From NCBI RefSeq assembly GCF_938039245.1, contig NZ_CALHVN010000014.1, forward strand, positions 1 to 37,837: a stretch of DNA of 37,837 nt, in the 5' to 3' direction. The notes below the pieces were generated by a model. It searched no databases, was not told the origin of the DNA, and saw only the letters and a program-made list of their open reading frames with translations. A program made the position numbers and the translations under genes. This DNA comes from an uncultured Campylobacter sp. Lineage in GTDB: Bacteria > Campylobacterota > Campylobacteria > Campylobacterales > Campylobacteraceae. The stretch's first letter is position 1; every line of letters starts with the position of its first letter. Shown here in pieces: positions 8,587 to 16,744 of this stretch.

Positions 8587-9414
8587 TTACGTAGGAACTT
8601 CATCTTGCGAGTGCTTATTTTCCAAAAATACGCAAAATTTAAACCCATATAAAAACACTACCCAAGATACGTAAATCCACAAAAAAAAGAAAAGCAAGAC
8701 TGCAAACGAGCCATAAATACTTCTGTATGTTTCATTTAAAATAGCATAATAAAGCAATACGTATTTACTTGCAAACCACGCTATCGTAGCAATCAGCGAG
8801 CTTGGTGCGGTGTTTTTAAATTTGATTTTTTTGTTGGCCGATACAATGTAAAATAGACAAAACATCGCCCAAATACACATAAACGAGAGAAAATTTAGTA
8901 ATTTTATATCTACAGCCATAGAATGGAGTATTTTGTCTACTAAATACGACAAACAAATACTAAAACCAAAGCAAATGGGCGTAAGCGCCACTAATGCCCA
9001 ATAAATTGATAGAGAGTATATAAAATTACATTTTTTCTCGGCTTTTGCAATGCGGTTTACGGCGTGTTCATAGTCGGCAAAAAAAGTAATCGACGCAAAA
9101 ATAACGGCTACGGTACAAATAGTATTTAACTCAAAGCTGTTTTGTAAAAAAATTTCCAAATGCTGCGTCGTTAGTTTGTGCTTTATAGGTAAAAAAGTGG
9201 AAAATAGAAAATTTTTTAGAGCCTCAAAATATTTGCTTTGATTAAAAATAGGAAGCCTTGCGGCAATACCTAGCGATAGTAAAAACGCTGGAATCATAAA
9301 TAAAATCGTATAAAAACTAAGCCCCGATGCATAGCGTAGAATACTTTTATCTTGGGAATGAAGAGCTAAATTTAAAGCTTTTTTGCAAGCTATCTTAAAT
9401 TTGCCCTCATTCAT
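8587..9414 (-). CDS. YihY/BrkB-family inner membrane protein, copy 2
   Basis: A 275-residue paralogue of the next gene, collinear along its whole length: RYASGLSFYTILFMIP, FFADYEHAVNRI and YRSIYGSFAVLLFFFLWIYV align with copy 1. I start it at the ATG at 9414, which overlaps the glcD stop as TGATG; an in-frame TTG one codon earlier is also possible. The gene is visibly more A+T-rich than copy 1 (many ATA, TTT, AAA codons) and has additional cysteines in its membrane segments, so it looks either faster-evolving or acquired. It lies in the same operon, translationally coupled to glcD. Substrate unknown. Confidence 0.88.
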   Translation of the reverse strand: MNEGKFKIACKKALNLALHSQDKSILRYASGLSFYTILFMIPAFLLSLGIAARLPIFNQSKYFEALKNFLFSTFLPIKHKLTTQHLEIFLQNSFELNTICTVAVIFASITFFADYEHAVNRIAKAEKKCNFIYSLSIYWALVALTPICFGFSICLSYLVDKILHSMAVDIKLLNFLSFMCIWAMFCLFYIVSANKKIKFKNTAPSSLIATIAWFASKYVLLYYAILNETYRSIYGSFAVLLFFFLWIYVSWVVFLYGFKFCVFLENKHSQDEVPT

Positions 9415-10799
9415 CAAAGCCCCATCTTAAACGGATTTAGGATATTGTTCGGATCAAACGCCTTTTTGATACTTCTAAAAAGCTCCATCTCAGCAGGCGT
9501 AAAGGCAAGCGGCATAAACTCAGCCTTGCTGATACCGATGCCGTGCTCGCCGCTAAGCGTGCCGCCAAGCTCCACCGCGATCTTAAAAATTTCCTCGATC
9601 GCCTTGTGTCCGCTCTCTACCTGTGCCGGGTCAGCTTTGTCCACCACCATGACGTTAGTGTGTACGTTGCCGTCGCCCGTATGGCCGAAGCACGGCACCT
9701 GTACGCCGTATTTTTTAGCGACGCCGCCGATGCGTTTGAGCAACTCTGGTAGCTTTGAGCGCGGCACCGTGATGTCCTCGTTTAGCTTTAAATTCCCGTA
9801 GATATTTATCGCCTGCGAGCAGTTGCGGCGGGCAAACCAGATGTCGTTTCGCTCGCTCTCGTCCTTGGCGCGTCTAAATTCGCTAGCGCCGTTTTCTCTA
9901 AACACTCGCTCTATCGTGGCTAGATCCTGCTCTAAGCCGCCCAAAACATCGCCGTCAACGTCGGTTATGAGCAAGGCGCCCGCATCTTGCGGTAGGCCTT
10001 TGTTAAATTTAGTCTCGACCGCGCGTATGCAAAGCGCGTCTAAAAACTCCATCGCTACCGGCGTTACGCCTGCTGCCATCGTCTTATAAACGGCGTTCAT
10101 CGCGGCGTTTACGCTAGGGAAAATTCCCATCGCCGTTTTTCTAAATTTAGGCTTTGCGATGAGTTTTAGCGTGATCTCGGTTATTACCGCTAGCGTGCCC
10201 TCGCTAGCGATTAAAATGCCAGCGATATTGTATCCTGCGACGTCTTTTATCGTGCGTTTGCCCGCGCGGATCACTTCGCCGTTAGGTAGCACGGCTCGTA
10301 GCGCCATGACGTAGTCTTTGGTGATGCCGTATTTTGCCGCGCGCATGCCGCCCGCGTTTTCGCTGACGTTGCCGCCTAGCGTCGAGTAGTCCTGGCTGGC
10401 GGGATCTGGCGGGTAGAAAAGGCCTAGCTTCTCGGCTTCGCGCTGCAAATTTATATTTATGCATCCGGGCTGTACGACTGCGACCATGTTTTGCATGTCG
10501 ATTTCTAGGATTTTGTTCATGTGCTTTTCAAATGCAAGCACCACGCCGCCCTCGTGCGCTAGCGCCCCGCCCGTAAAGCCGCTGCCTGCACCCCTAGGCA
10601 CGATTTTGACTCCGTTTTCGTTGCAGTATTTTAAAATCTCGCTAACGTCGCGCTCGTCTCTAGGGAAAAGCACGCCGTCGGGCAGATGGCGCTTTTTCGT
10701 CGCGTCGTAGCAGTAGGCGATCCTGTGCGCGTCGTCGAAGTAAGCGTTATCCGCGCCTAGTAAATTTACGAAAAATTTAGCGTGTTTATCAAGCATCAT
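9414..10799 (-). CDS. glcD: GlcD-type FAD-linked 2-hydroxyacid dehydrogenase
   Basis: A 461-residue flavoprotein of the D-lactate/glycolate dehydrogenase family. The N-terminal FAD-binding (PCMH-type) domain shows VPRGAGSGFTGGALAHEGG and DPASQDYSTLGGNVSENAGG; the C-terminal substrate domain ends with CFGHTGDGNVHTN and GTLSGEHGIG. It oxidises a 2-hydroxyacid such as glycolate or D-lactate to the 2-oxoacid, likely passing electrons to the respiratory chain. No GlcE or GlcF partner is next to it. The ATG overlaps the stop of the upstream PgbA-like gene as ATGA, so the two are coupled. The actual substrate cannot be read from the sequence. Confidence 0.9.
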   Translation of the reverse strand: MMLDKHAKFFVNLLGADNAYFDDAHRIAYCYDATKKRHLPDGVLFPRDERDVSEILKYCNENGVKIVPRGAGSGFTGGALAHEGGVVLAFEKHMNKILEIDMQNMVAVVQPGCININLQREAEKLGLFYPPDPASQDYSTLGGNVSENAGGMRAAKYGITKDYVMALRAVLPNGEVIRAGKRTIKDVAGYNIAGILIASEGTLAVITEITLKLIAKPKFRKTAMGIFPSVNAAMNAVYKTMAAGVTPVAMEFLDALCIRAVETKFNKGLPQDAGALLITDVDGDVLGGLEQDLATIERVFRENGASEFRRAKDESERNDIWFARRNCSQAINIYGNLKLNEDITVPRSKLPELLKRIGGVAKKYGVQVPCFGHTGDGNVHTNVMVVDKADPAQVESGHKAIEEIFKIAVELGGTLSGEHGIGISKAEFMPLAFTPAEMELFRSIKKAFDPNNILNPFKMGL

Positions 10800-11512
10800 T
10801 TCTCTTTCAAAAGAGCTTTGTAGTGGCGGTCAAAGTCGCTGATCTGCTCCGAGCCCCATTTCCAAAATACCGTATCGATGTCCTTGACGCGAGTATAAAA
10901 AGGCAGCTGGTAGTATTTGACCGCGCCGCTTTGGAAGCGTTTTAGCGGCTCGAAACTCTGGCAGTCGGCAAAAAGCGCTTCGTTATTCATAGCGATGAAA
11001 ATAAGCCCCGCAGCGCTTTGGTTGCACATTTTACGAAAATCGTCGCGGCTAGGGTTTGGCTTATACTCGTAGCTTAGGTACGAACCCACGATGTCCGGAT
11101 GGATGAAAGTAACGTCTTTAAACGCATTCGTTACTTCGGCGTAAATTTCTTTGTTCGGCACGACGATGAGCGAGCGGTCGTAGAGGTAGTTTAGTATTAG
11201 TTCGTCGCCGCTTTTAGGTAAAATCCCGGGCAGAGGCAGGGCCTTTTGCGCTAGCGCGTCAAATACCTCAAATCTGACCTTGGCAAAGCCGCCGCTTTTT
11301 TGCGTGACTACGGCGCGAGCGATGATTGAGCTTTGAGAGCCTTCAAATTTATGCATCACGACGCCGCTACTGCCTACGACGATATCTGAGCCGTCTATGA
11401 TCGTGCCTACGCCCTCATCCACGCTTATTAGCGGGGTTTTATACTCCCTCATCGAAAACTCGGCTGCAAAGCCAAGGCAAGCCGCCGCTAAAAATAAAAG
11501 AAATTTTTTCAA
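10796..11512 (-). CDS. PgbA N-terminal domain-like exported protein
   Basis: A 238-residue protein with a clear signal peptide (MKKFLLFLAAACLGFAAEFS, cleavage near 17). The rest resembles the N-terminal domain of the Helicobacter plasminogen-binding protein PgbA (conserved start with Y-KTPLISVDEGVGTI, the IYDRSLIVVPNK-type block and KWGSE near the end). It lacks the long lysine-rich C-terminal region that is linked to plasminogen binding in PgbA, so that function should not be assumed. It is the first gene of the operon leading into glcD and the yihY pair. Similar placement next to glcD is my recollection for C. jejuni. Confidence 0.75.
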   Translation of the reverse strand: MKKFLLFLAAACLGFAAEFSMREYKTPLISVDEGVGTIIDGSDIVVGSSGVVMHKFEGSQSSIIARAVVTQKSGGFAKVRFEVFDALAQKALPLPGILPKSGDELILNYLYDRSLIVVPNKEIYAEVTNAFKDVTFIHPDIVGSYLSYEYKPNPSRDDFRKMCNQSAAGLIFIAMNNEALFADCQSFEPLKRFQSGAVKYYQLPFYTRVKDIDTVFWKWGSEQISDFDRHYKALLKEK

Positions 11513-11547
11513 AACCTATCTCCTAAAAATGTAGAATTTTGCCGCTC

Positions 11548-11553
11548 ATTATA
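11548..11553 (-). promoter_or_regulatory. Probable -10 box for the PgbA-like operon
   Basis: TATAAT on the minus strand, about 35 bases upstream of the ATG at 11512, in the divergent region shared with the M23 peptidase gene. Confidence 0.45.
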
Positions 11554-11596
11554 GCTTAAAGCGCCTTAGTTTTGCAAAATGTAAGTAATTTTCGAG

Positions 11597-11602
11597 TAAA
11601 AT
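11597..11602 (+). promoter_or_regulatory. Probable -10 box for the M23 peptidase gene
   Basis: TAAAAT ending at 11602 would start transcription near 11609, inside the first codons of the longer reading frame (ATG at 11603). This favours the downstream ATG at 11627, which also has the good ribosome site AAGGGA (11617-11622). Confidence 0.4.
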
Positions 11603-11626
11603 ATGGCTTTTAAATCAAGGGAATTT

Positions 11627-13432
11627 ATGAGGAAATTTTCATTAGCTTTACTGCTGACGGTAAATTTATTCGCCGTAGAGCCTGCGCAACCTACCGTCCA
11701 GGAGCTTAGCTGGCCTAACGGAGATACGTTTTTAACGTTTTTAGAGAAAAACTCCATCCCGCTTTCTCTTTATTATGATATGGATTCGGACGATAAGGAG
11801 TTTGTAAGCGAGATAAAAGCGGGCGTCTCGTATCAAATTTTAAGAGACGAAAAAGGCGGGATAAGCCAGGTGCTAATCCCCGTAAACGAGGAACTCCAAG
11901 CGCAAATTTATAAAGATAACGACGGAAAATATAATTTTCAGCTTTCCTCGATCTCGTATCAGACGCATAGGCGCGTGCTTAGTATGCCTATTACGGTTTC
12001 GCCGTCGCAAGATATCCAAGACGCTACGGGCAGCGCGGCTTTGGCGCACGGATTTTATCTGGCGATGAAGAGCGAAGTGCCGGAAAGCGAGTTTAAAAAG
12101 CTAAAAAAAGGCGACAGGCTCGCGATGGAATACACGCAAAAAACTAGGCTCGGACGAACGTTTGGCGTACCGGAAATACACTGGGCGTCGATACAAATCG
12201 GCGATAAAAAATACGTCACGTATAAATTCGAAAATAAATACTACGACAAAAGCGGTAAGAAAAACGATAAATTTTTGCTGACCAGACCGATAGCAAACGC
12301 CCGCATCACTTCGCCTTTTACGCCAAAGCGCTATCATCCGATACTAAAGCGTTACAAAGCGCATCTAGGCGTGGATTACGGCGCTCCTAAAGGCACTCCG
12401 ATAAAAGCGGCCGGCGACGGAACGGTTAAATTCGTCGGAACCAAAAGCGGCTACGGCAAGGTCGTCATCGTCGGGCACGTCGGCGGCTACGAGACGCTGT
12501 ATGCGCATTCTAGCGGCTTTGCTAAGGGTATACAAAGCGGAGTAAAAGTAAAGCAGGGGCAGCTCATCGCTTACGTAGGCAGTACCGGCATGAGTACGGG
12601 CTCGCATCTACACTTTGGCGTCTATAAAAACGGCAATGCGATAAATCCAGAAAACGAGATAAAAGTGGCTAAAAATATCTTTGCCCAGACGGAAAACGCT
12701 AAATTTCAAAAATACATAAAGCAGTTTGAAACAAAGATCAAAGATGCCGCTACTAATGACGAAATCCCGGAAAAAGAGGAAAAATTCGGCGCCGTATCGG
12801 AGCTGGGCGAGGTTAAATTTACGCCAAAAGCCGACGAAAACCTAACGGCGACAGACGAAAAATCGGTAAGCGTTGATAAGGATGCGAATCTAACCGCAAA
12901 AGCCGAAGCTAACGAGACGAAGCCGGACGAAAATTTAACAAATGAGTTAAAAATCGGCGTAGAAGAAAATAACGCGACGAAAGCGGAGCTAAATTTGACT
13001 GCAAAAACCGATGTAAATTTAACAAGCGAAGTTAAATCCCAAGATGAAAAGGATGTAAATTTAACCAAAACTGGCCCGACCGATACGAATTTGACGGTAA
13101 AATCCGAGCAAAATTTAACCGTCAAAGCGGACGTAAACGCAAGCCAAGCCGTAAATTTAGCAGCGACTAAAGCGGCGAAAACAGAGTCTAGCTCGGCTGC
13201 CCAAAAAGAAAAAAATAAAAAGACGGACTCTAAAAAATCCGGCAAAAACGCAAAAGATAAAGAAAAATCAAAATCAAACGACAAGAAAAAAGAGAAGTCA
13301 AAAAGCGAGTCCAAAAAGAAAAGGGACGTAAACGCCAGCAAAGATAAGTCCAAAAAACAAAAACAGACTGCCGATAAAAAGGCCAAATCAAAAGATAAAG
13401 CCGCCGAGTCAAGCGACAAAAAGAGTAAATGA
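11627..13432 (+). CDS. pgp3: Pgp3/Csd3-type M23 peptidoglycan peptidase with sequon-rich tail
   Basis: A 601-residue periplasmic metallopeptidase. After a signal peptide (MRKFSLALLLTVNLFA) comes a propeptide-like region, then a LytM/M23 domain at about residues 225-350 with the zinc ligands H246 and D250 (HLGVDYG), H327 and H329 (HLHFG), and the YAHSSG motif. Csd3/Pgp3 proteins trim and cleave peptidoglycan crosslinks to set helical shape. From residue 403 the tail is different: twelve D/E-X-N-X-S/T sequons (N405 to N504, plus N569), then about 90 lysine/serine-rich residues. The gene overlaps mgtE by ATGA. The core assignment is firm; the gene name is by analogy, and I recall the C. jejuni equivalent in the same position. 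Confidence 0.85.
   Translation: MRKFSLALLLTVNLFAVEPAQPTVQELSWPNGDTFLTFLEKNSIPLSLYYDMDSDDKEFVSEIKAGVSYQILRDEKGGISQVLIPVNEELQAQIYKDNDGKYNFQLSSISYQTHRRVLSMPITVSPSQDIQDATGSAALAHGFYLAMKSEVPESEFKKLKKGDRLAMEYTQKTRLGRTFGVPEIHWASIQIGDKKYVTYKFENKYYDKSGKKNDKFLLTRPIANARITSPFTPKRYHPILKRYKAHLGVDYGAPKGTPIKAAGDGTVKFVGTKSGYGKVVIVGHVGGYETLYAHSSGFAKGIQSGVKVKQGQLIAYVGSTGMSTGSHLHFGVYKNGNAINPENEIKVAKNIFAQTENAKFQKYIKQFETKIKDAATNDEIPEKEEKFGAVSELGEVKFTPKADENLTATDEKSVSVDKDANLTAKAEANETKPDENLTNELKIGVEENNATKAELNLTAKTDVNLTSEVKSQDEKDVNLTKTGPTDTNLTVKSEQNLTVKADVNASQAVNLAATKAAKTESSSAAQKEKNKKTDSKKSGKNAKDKEKSKSNDKKKEKSKSESKKKRDVNASKDKSKKQKQTADKKAKSKDKAAESSDKKSK
12833..13339 (+). repeat. Degenerate repeat coding for twelve N-glycosylation sequons
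   Basis: Within the peptidase tail the motifs DENLT, DANLT, EANET, DENLT, ENNAT, ELNLT, DVNLT, DVNLT, DTNLT, EQNLT and DVNAS occur about every 8-11 residues (12833-13144), and a twelfth DVNAS lies at 13325-13339. All fit the PglB consensus D/E-X-N-X-S/T with no proline at X. At DNA level the units often contain AAATTTA. Confidence 0.9.
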
Positions 13433-14805
13433 TGGAAGAAAACGAGCAATTAAACGAAGCCAAAGAGCTACTTGACTCGCATTTAAACGAGACGATCGAC
13501 GAGGAGCTAAGCGCGGCTGATCTAGCCCATCACCTAAAAACGCTAAAAAAGCACGACGAGGAGCTTTTTACAGAGTATTTAGAAAAGCTAGATCCCGAGA
13601 TGCTGGGCGACGTAGCCATCGAGATGCCCGATCACATGCTAAAAGACGTGATCGAGCAACTACCCGCAGAAAAGATCGTAGAAGCGCTAGAAGAGCTAGA
13701 AAGCGACGACGCGACCGATTTGCTTCAATACATCGAAGACATCGACGAAAACAAGGCCAGAGAGCTTTTTAACGAGCTAGATAGAGAAAATCAAAACGAA
13801 ATTTTAAGGCTAAGAAGCTACGAAGAAGATAGAGCCGGCGCGCACATGCAAACCGAGCTTTTTTCCGCGCATTTAGAAGAAAAGCTGGGAAACGCCGTAG
13901 CTAGGCTTAGGCGCGAAAAGCAAGAGGGTAAGCTAGAAAACGTCTCGCAGCTTTTTATCGTCGATAAAGAGGGCGTTTTGGAGTATGCCATCCCGCTTGA
14001 AGATCTGATACTTTTTGATTTTTCAAAGACTTTAAAGCAAAATATAGAGGAAGCGCAAGCCGATCGCTACAAACCCCACGTCGCAAACGATATGGACCTC
14101 ATGCAAGACGTAGCCGTCATGGTGCAAGACTACGACCTAAACGTCATCGCAGTAACCAGCAGCACGGGCATATTACTAGGCCGAATAACCGCCGACGATA
14201 TCCACGACTACATCCAAGAAAGCGCCACGGAGCAAATTTATAATCTTGCTGGCGTCGATGACGAGGCCGAGGAGGAGGATACTAGCCTAGTAAAGGCTAC
14301 CCGAGCGCGCGCCGTTTGGCTGCTGGTAAATTTATTTACCGCGCTTATTAGCTCCAGCATCATCGGGCTTTTTGACGATACGATCGCTAGCTACGTGGCT
14401 CTTGCCGTGCTGATGCCTATCGTGGCGTCCATGGGCGGAAACACCGGCACGCAGGCGCTCACCGTAACCGTGCGCCGACTGACCTTGGGAGAAATCGAGT
14501 TTAAAAACGCCGCAGTCGCTCTAAAACGCGAGGTAGGCATCGCGCTCATAAACGGGCTAACCTTTGCTTGCTTGATGGGCGTCATCGCTTCGATTTGGTT
14601 TAGTCGCCCGATGTTAGGCGTGGTTATCGGCGCTTCGATGCTTATAAATTTATTTTTTGCCGGATTTTTCGGTACTTTGATACCGCTAAGCTTAAAGAAA
14701 TTTAACATCGATCCAGCCGTCGGCTCTGCCGTGCTGCTTACCACCGTTACCGATACGGTCGGATTTTTTAGCTTTTTAGGACTGGCAAAATGGATACTGC
14801 TGTAA
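13429..14805 (+). CDS. mgtE: Magnesium transporter MgtE
   Basis: MgtE is a Mg2+-gated channel for Mg2+ uptake in the inner membrane. The 458-residue protein has the acidic N-domain (about 20-125), a CBS-domain pair (about 130-260, ending ITADDIHDYIQ), and five C-terminal membrane segments from about 287. The pore signature MPIVASMGGNTGTQAL is intact, as is the last helix with LLTTVTDTVGFF. The start codon overlaps the peptidase stop (ATGATG, either ATG possible), and its own stop lies 16 bases inside the next gene, so the three genes are likely one operon. Regulation by cytoplasmic Mg2+ is through the N and CBS domains in this family. Confidence 0.95.
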   Translation: MMEENEQLNEAKELLDSHLNETIDEELSAADLAHHLKTLKKHDEELFTEYLEKLDPEMLGDVAIEMPDHMLKDVIEQLPAEKIVEALEELESDDATDLLQYIEDIDENKARELFNELDRENQNEILRLRSYEEDRAGAHMQTELFSAHLEEKLGNAVARLRREKQEGKLENVSQLFIVDKEGVLEYAIPLEDLILFDFSKTLKQNIEEAQADRYKPHVANDMDLMQDVAVMVQDYDLNVIAVTSSTGILLGRITADDIHDYIQESATEQIYNLAGVDDEAEEEDTSLVKATRARAVWLLVNLFTALISSSIIGLFDDTIASYVALAVLMPIVASMGGNTGTQALTVTVRRLTLGEIEFKNAAVALKREVGIALINGLTFACLMGVIASIWFSRPMLGVVIGASMLINLFFAGFFGTLIPLSLKKFNIDPAVGSAVLLTTVTDTVGFFSFLGLAKWILL

Positions 14806-15395
14806 AAAATATCAAGATAGAAAATTTAACCTCTCCGCGCTACGTAAAGCCGTATCAAATTTCGTTTGATCTGTGCGGAAGGCCCGTCAGATGGGAGTGT
14901 GTAAAGGCTCACGATAGTGTCTCGGCTCTACTTTATCACGAGGATAAAGACGCGTTTTTGCTGGTTAAGCAGTTTCGCCCCGCCGTTTGGTTTAATATCC
15001 AAAGCGCAAAAACGGGGCCGCTAAATTTAACGCAAGAGGGCGAGGAAGGCTATACCTACGAGCTTTGCGCGGGGCTAATGGATAAAGGTAAAAGCGAGGA
15101 GCAGACCGTCATCGAGGAGATCGCCGAGGAGACGGGCTTTGCGGCTAGCAAGGTAGAGCGCATAACCTCCACGCGCGGCGCGCTAGGTTTTGGCGGAGCG
15201 AGGCAGACGATGTTTTTTGCCGCGATAAACGACGATATGAAAATCGGCGAGGGCGGCGGCATAGACGGCGAAAATATCGAGCTAGCCTACGTGCCGGTTA
15301 AAGATGCGCGCAAATTTATGTTTGACGAGAGTAAAAGCAAGGCAGCGGGACTGCTTTTTGCATTTATGTGGTTTTTTGATAAATTTAACCGCTAG
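14790..15395 (+). CDS. NUDT14-like Nudix hydrolase (nucleotide-sugar diphosphatase)
   Basis: A 201-residue cytoplasmic protein. It resembles the NUDT14/UDP-glucose pyrophosphatase branch along most of its length: KAHDSVSALLYHE, LLVKQFRPAVW, ELCAGLMDK, GGARQTMFFA and GEGGGIDGENIELAYVPV. The Nudix box at residues 95-117 reads GLMDKGKSEEQTVIEEIAEETGF in two overlapping parts; the core EE-x-x-EE-x-G is present, but the early Glu is Lys and the usual Arg is Glu, changes that also occur in that branch. It probably hydrolyses ADP-ribose or a UDP/ADP-sugar. The start overlaps mgtE by 16 bases, suggesting coupling. Substrate is an inference. Confidence 0.8.
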   Translation: MDTAVKNIKIENLTSPRYVKPYQISFDLCGRPVRWECVKAHDSVSALLYHEDKDAFLLVKQFRPAVWFNIQSAKTGPLNLTQEGEEGYTYELCAGLMDKGKSEEQTVIEEIAEETGFAASKVERITSTRGALGFGGARQTMFFAAINDDMKIGEGGGIDGENIELAYVPVKDARKFMFDESKSKAAGLLFAFMWFFDKFNR

Positions 15396-15451
15396 AGCGT
15401 CAAATTTATCCGGCTGGGTTTGCTTGGGATAATTAAATTTAAGGAGAATAA

Positions 15452-16078
15452 ATGCTAAGAAAAATCGCTTTAACCGTATTTTTAGCGGTGTGGGCTTTTG
15501 GGCTGGGCTCATTTGAGGAGGCTGCGGCCGAGCTAGCGCAAAACGAGTATGATAAGGCTTTAGAGTTGTTTGAGAAGTCCTGCGAGGAGAAAAACGCCGC
15601 GGGCTGCTATGCTGCAGGCTTTATAAACGACAATAACTTTGCCAAAGGTTCAAATACTACCAAAAGCTTTGCGCAGTTTTCTAAAGCCTGCGAAATGGGC
15701 GATATGGACGGATGCAAATCCCTAGGCGATATCTATGAAAACGGCCGCGGCGGTCAAGAGATAGACGATAAAAAGTCTATGCAGCTTTATCAAAAAGCCT
15801 GCAGCGGCGGAGTAGGCGCGGCTTGTTGGAAATTAGCCGGCTATTACGACGAGGGCAGAGGCGTAGAGCGAAATTTAGCAGAGGCGTTTAAATTTTATCA
15901 GGCGGCTTGCGGCTATGAGGATGCCGACGGCTGCTTCGCGCAAGCCGATATGTACGAAAAAGGCGACGGCGTAAAAAAAGACGTCGCAAAAGCATACGAA
16001 CTTTACGGTTTAGCCTGCGATTACGGCTCTATGAGTGCTTGCGCCGAGTTTAGACGACTCTATAAAGACAAAAAATAA
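15452..16078 (+). CDS. Hcp-like Sel1-repeat protein, tandem copy 1
   Basis: A 208-residue protein with a signal peptide (MLRKIALTVFLAVWAFGLGS) and five SLR units with C-x7-C pairs (CEEKNAAGC, CEMGDMDGC, CSGGVGAAC, CGYEDADGC, CDYGSMSAC). AAGGAG at 15441-15446 fixes the ATG. It opens a run of three paralogues separated by only nine bases each, so a single transcript is likely; a GGATAAT near 15427-15433 may be a promoter. All three share the N-terminal FEEAA or FEIAT start and the final repeat ending in a charged tail. Expected to be periplasmic with disulfides; function unknown. Confidence 0.88.
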   Translation: MLRKIALTVFLAVWAFGLGSFEEAAAELAQNEYDKALELFEKSCEEKNAAGCYAAGFINDNNFAKGSNTTKSFAQFSKACEMGDMDGCKSLGDIYENGRGGQEIDDKKSMQLYQKACSGGVGAACWKLAGYYDEGRGVERNLAEAFKFYQAACGYEDADGCFAQADMYEKGDGVKKDVAKAYELYGLACDYGSMSACAEFRRLYKDKK

Positions 16079-16087
16079 GGATCCGCG

Positions 16088-16735
16088 ATGTTTAAGAAAA
16101 TTTATCTGGCTCTACTTTTAGTCGCTCTAGCGTCGGCGCAGACGGACTTTGAGATTGCTACGAAAAAATACCTACAGGATGTAAATAGCAAAAAAGCTGC
16201 ATCGCTTTACGAAAAATCGTGCAAGAGCGATAAAAACGCCGTAAGCTGCTATATGGCGGCATCTATAAAATCGCTTGCGATTTACGATCAAGATAGCGCA
16301 GATGTGCAGCCGGAGATACTTTCGCAGGCTCTTGCGCTATATAAAAACGCCTGCGAGCTAGGCTATGCGCGAGGCTGCGAGGCGGCCGGCGACCTTTACG
16401 ACGCGCCGACTTTGCAAGATGAAACAGGCGCAGATGAAACAGGCGGCGAAAATTCGGCTGAATTTTACGAAAAAGCCTGCGAGACAAAAAACGCTGAAGC
16501 TTGCTTAAGGATAGCTAAAAAGTACGACGATGTCGCTAAATTTACCGATGCGCTAAAATATTATAAACTTGCTTGCGAGGCCGGAGAGGGTGAGGGCTGC
16601 TATAATGCGGCAGATGTCTACGAATCAGGGGACGCAACGCCTAAAAACGATGCTCAAGCGGCTAAATTTTACGACCTAGCTTGCCAAAACGGCTTTAATC
16701 GAGGTTGCGTCAAATTTAAAAAACTTAGCAAATAG
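16088..16735 (+). CDS. Hcp-like Sel1-repeat protein, tandem copy 2
   Basis: A 215-residue paralogue with signal peptide (MFKKIYLALLLVALASAQT) and five cysteine pairs; the first is spaced one residue wider (CKSDKNAVSC). The second and third repeats are separated by an acidic insertion (DETGADETGGE) coded by a 15-base tandem duplication at about 16417-16446. Compared with its neighbours the repeats are more degenerate (for example a missing G-G turn in CETKNAEAC to KKYDDVAKF), so this is the most diverged of the three. AAGGAT precedes the ATG. Confidence 0.86.
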   Translation: MFKKIYLALLLVALASAQTDFEIATKKYLQDVNSKKAASLYEKSCKSDKNAVSCYMAASIKSLAIYDQDSADVQPEILSQALALYKNACELGYARGCEAAGDLYDAPTLQDETGADETGGENSAEFYEKACETKNAEACLRIAKKYDDVAKFTDALKYYKLACEAGEGEGCYNAADVYESGDATPKNDAQAAKFYDLACQNGFNRGCVKFKKLSK

Positions 16736-16744
16736 GAGGGCGGA

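Noticed and set aside
9414..11512. Plasminogen binding as the function of the PgbA-like gene
   Set aside because: The lysine-rich part linked to that activity is missing; only the N-terminal domain is similar.
12706..13449. Minus-strand ORF (247 codons) opposite the M23 peptidase tail
   Set aside because: Phe/Ser-rich product that mirrors the lysine- and sequon-coding repeats on the plus strand.
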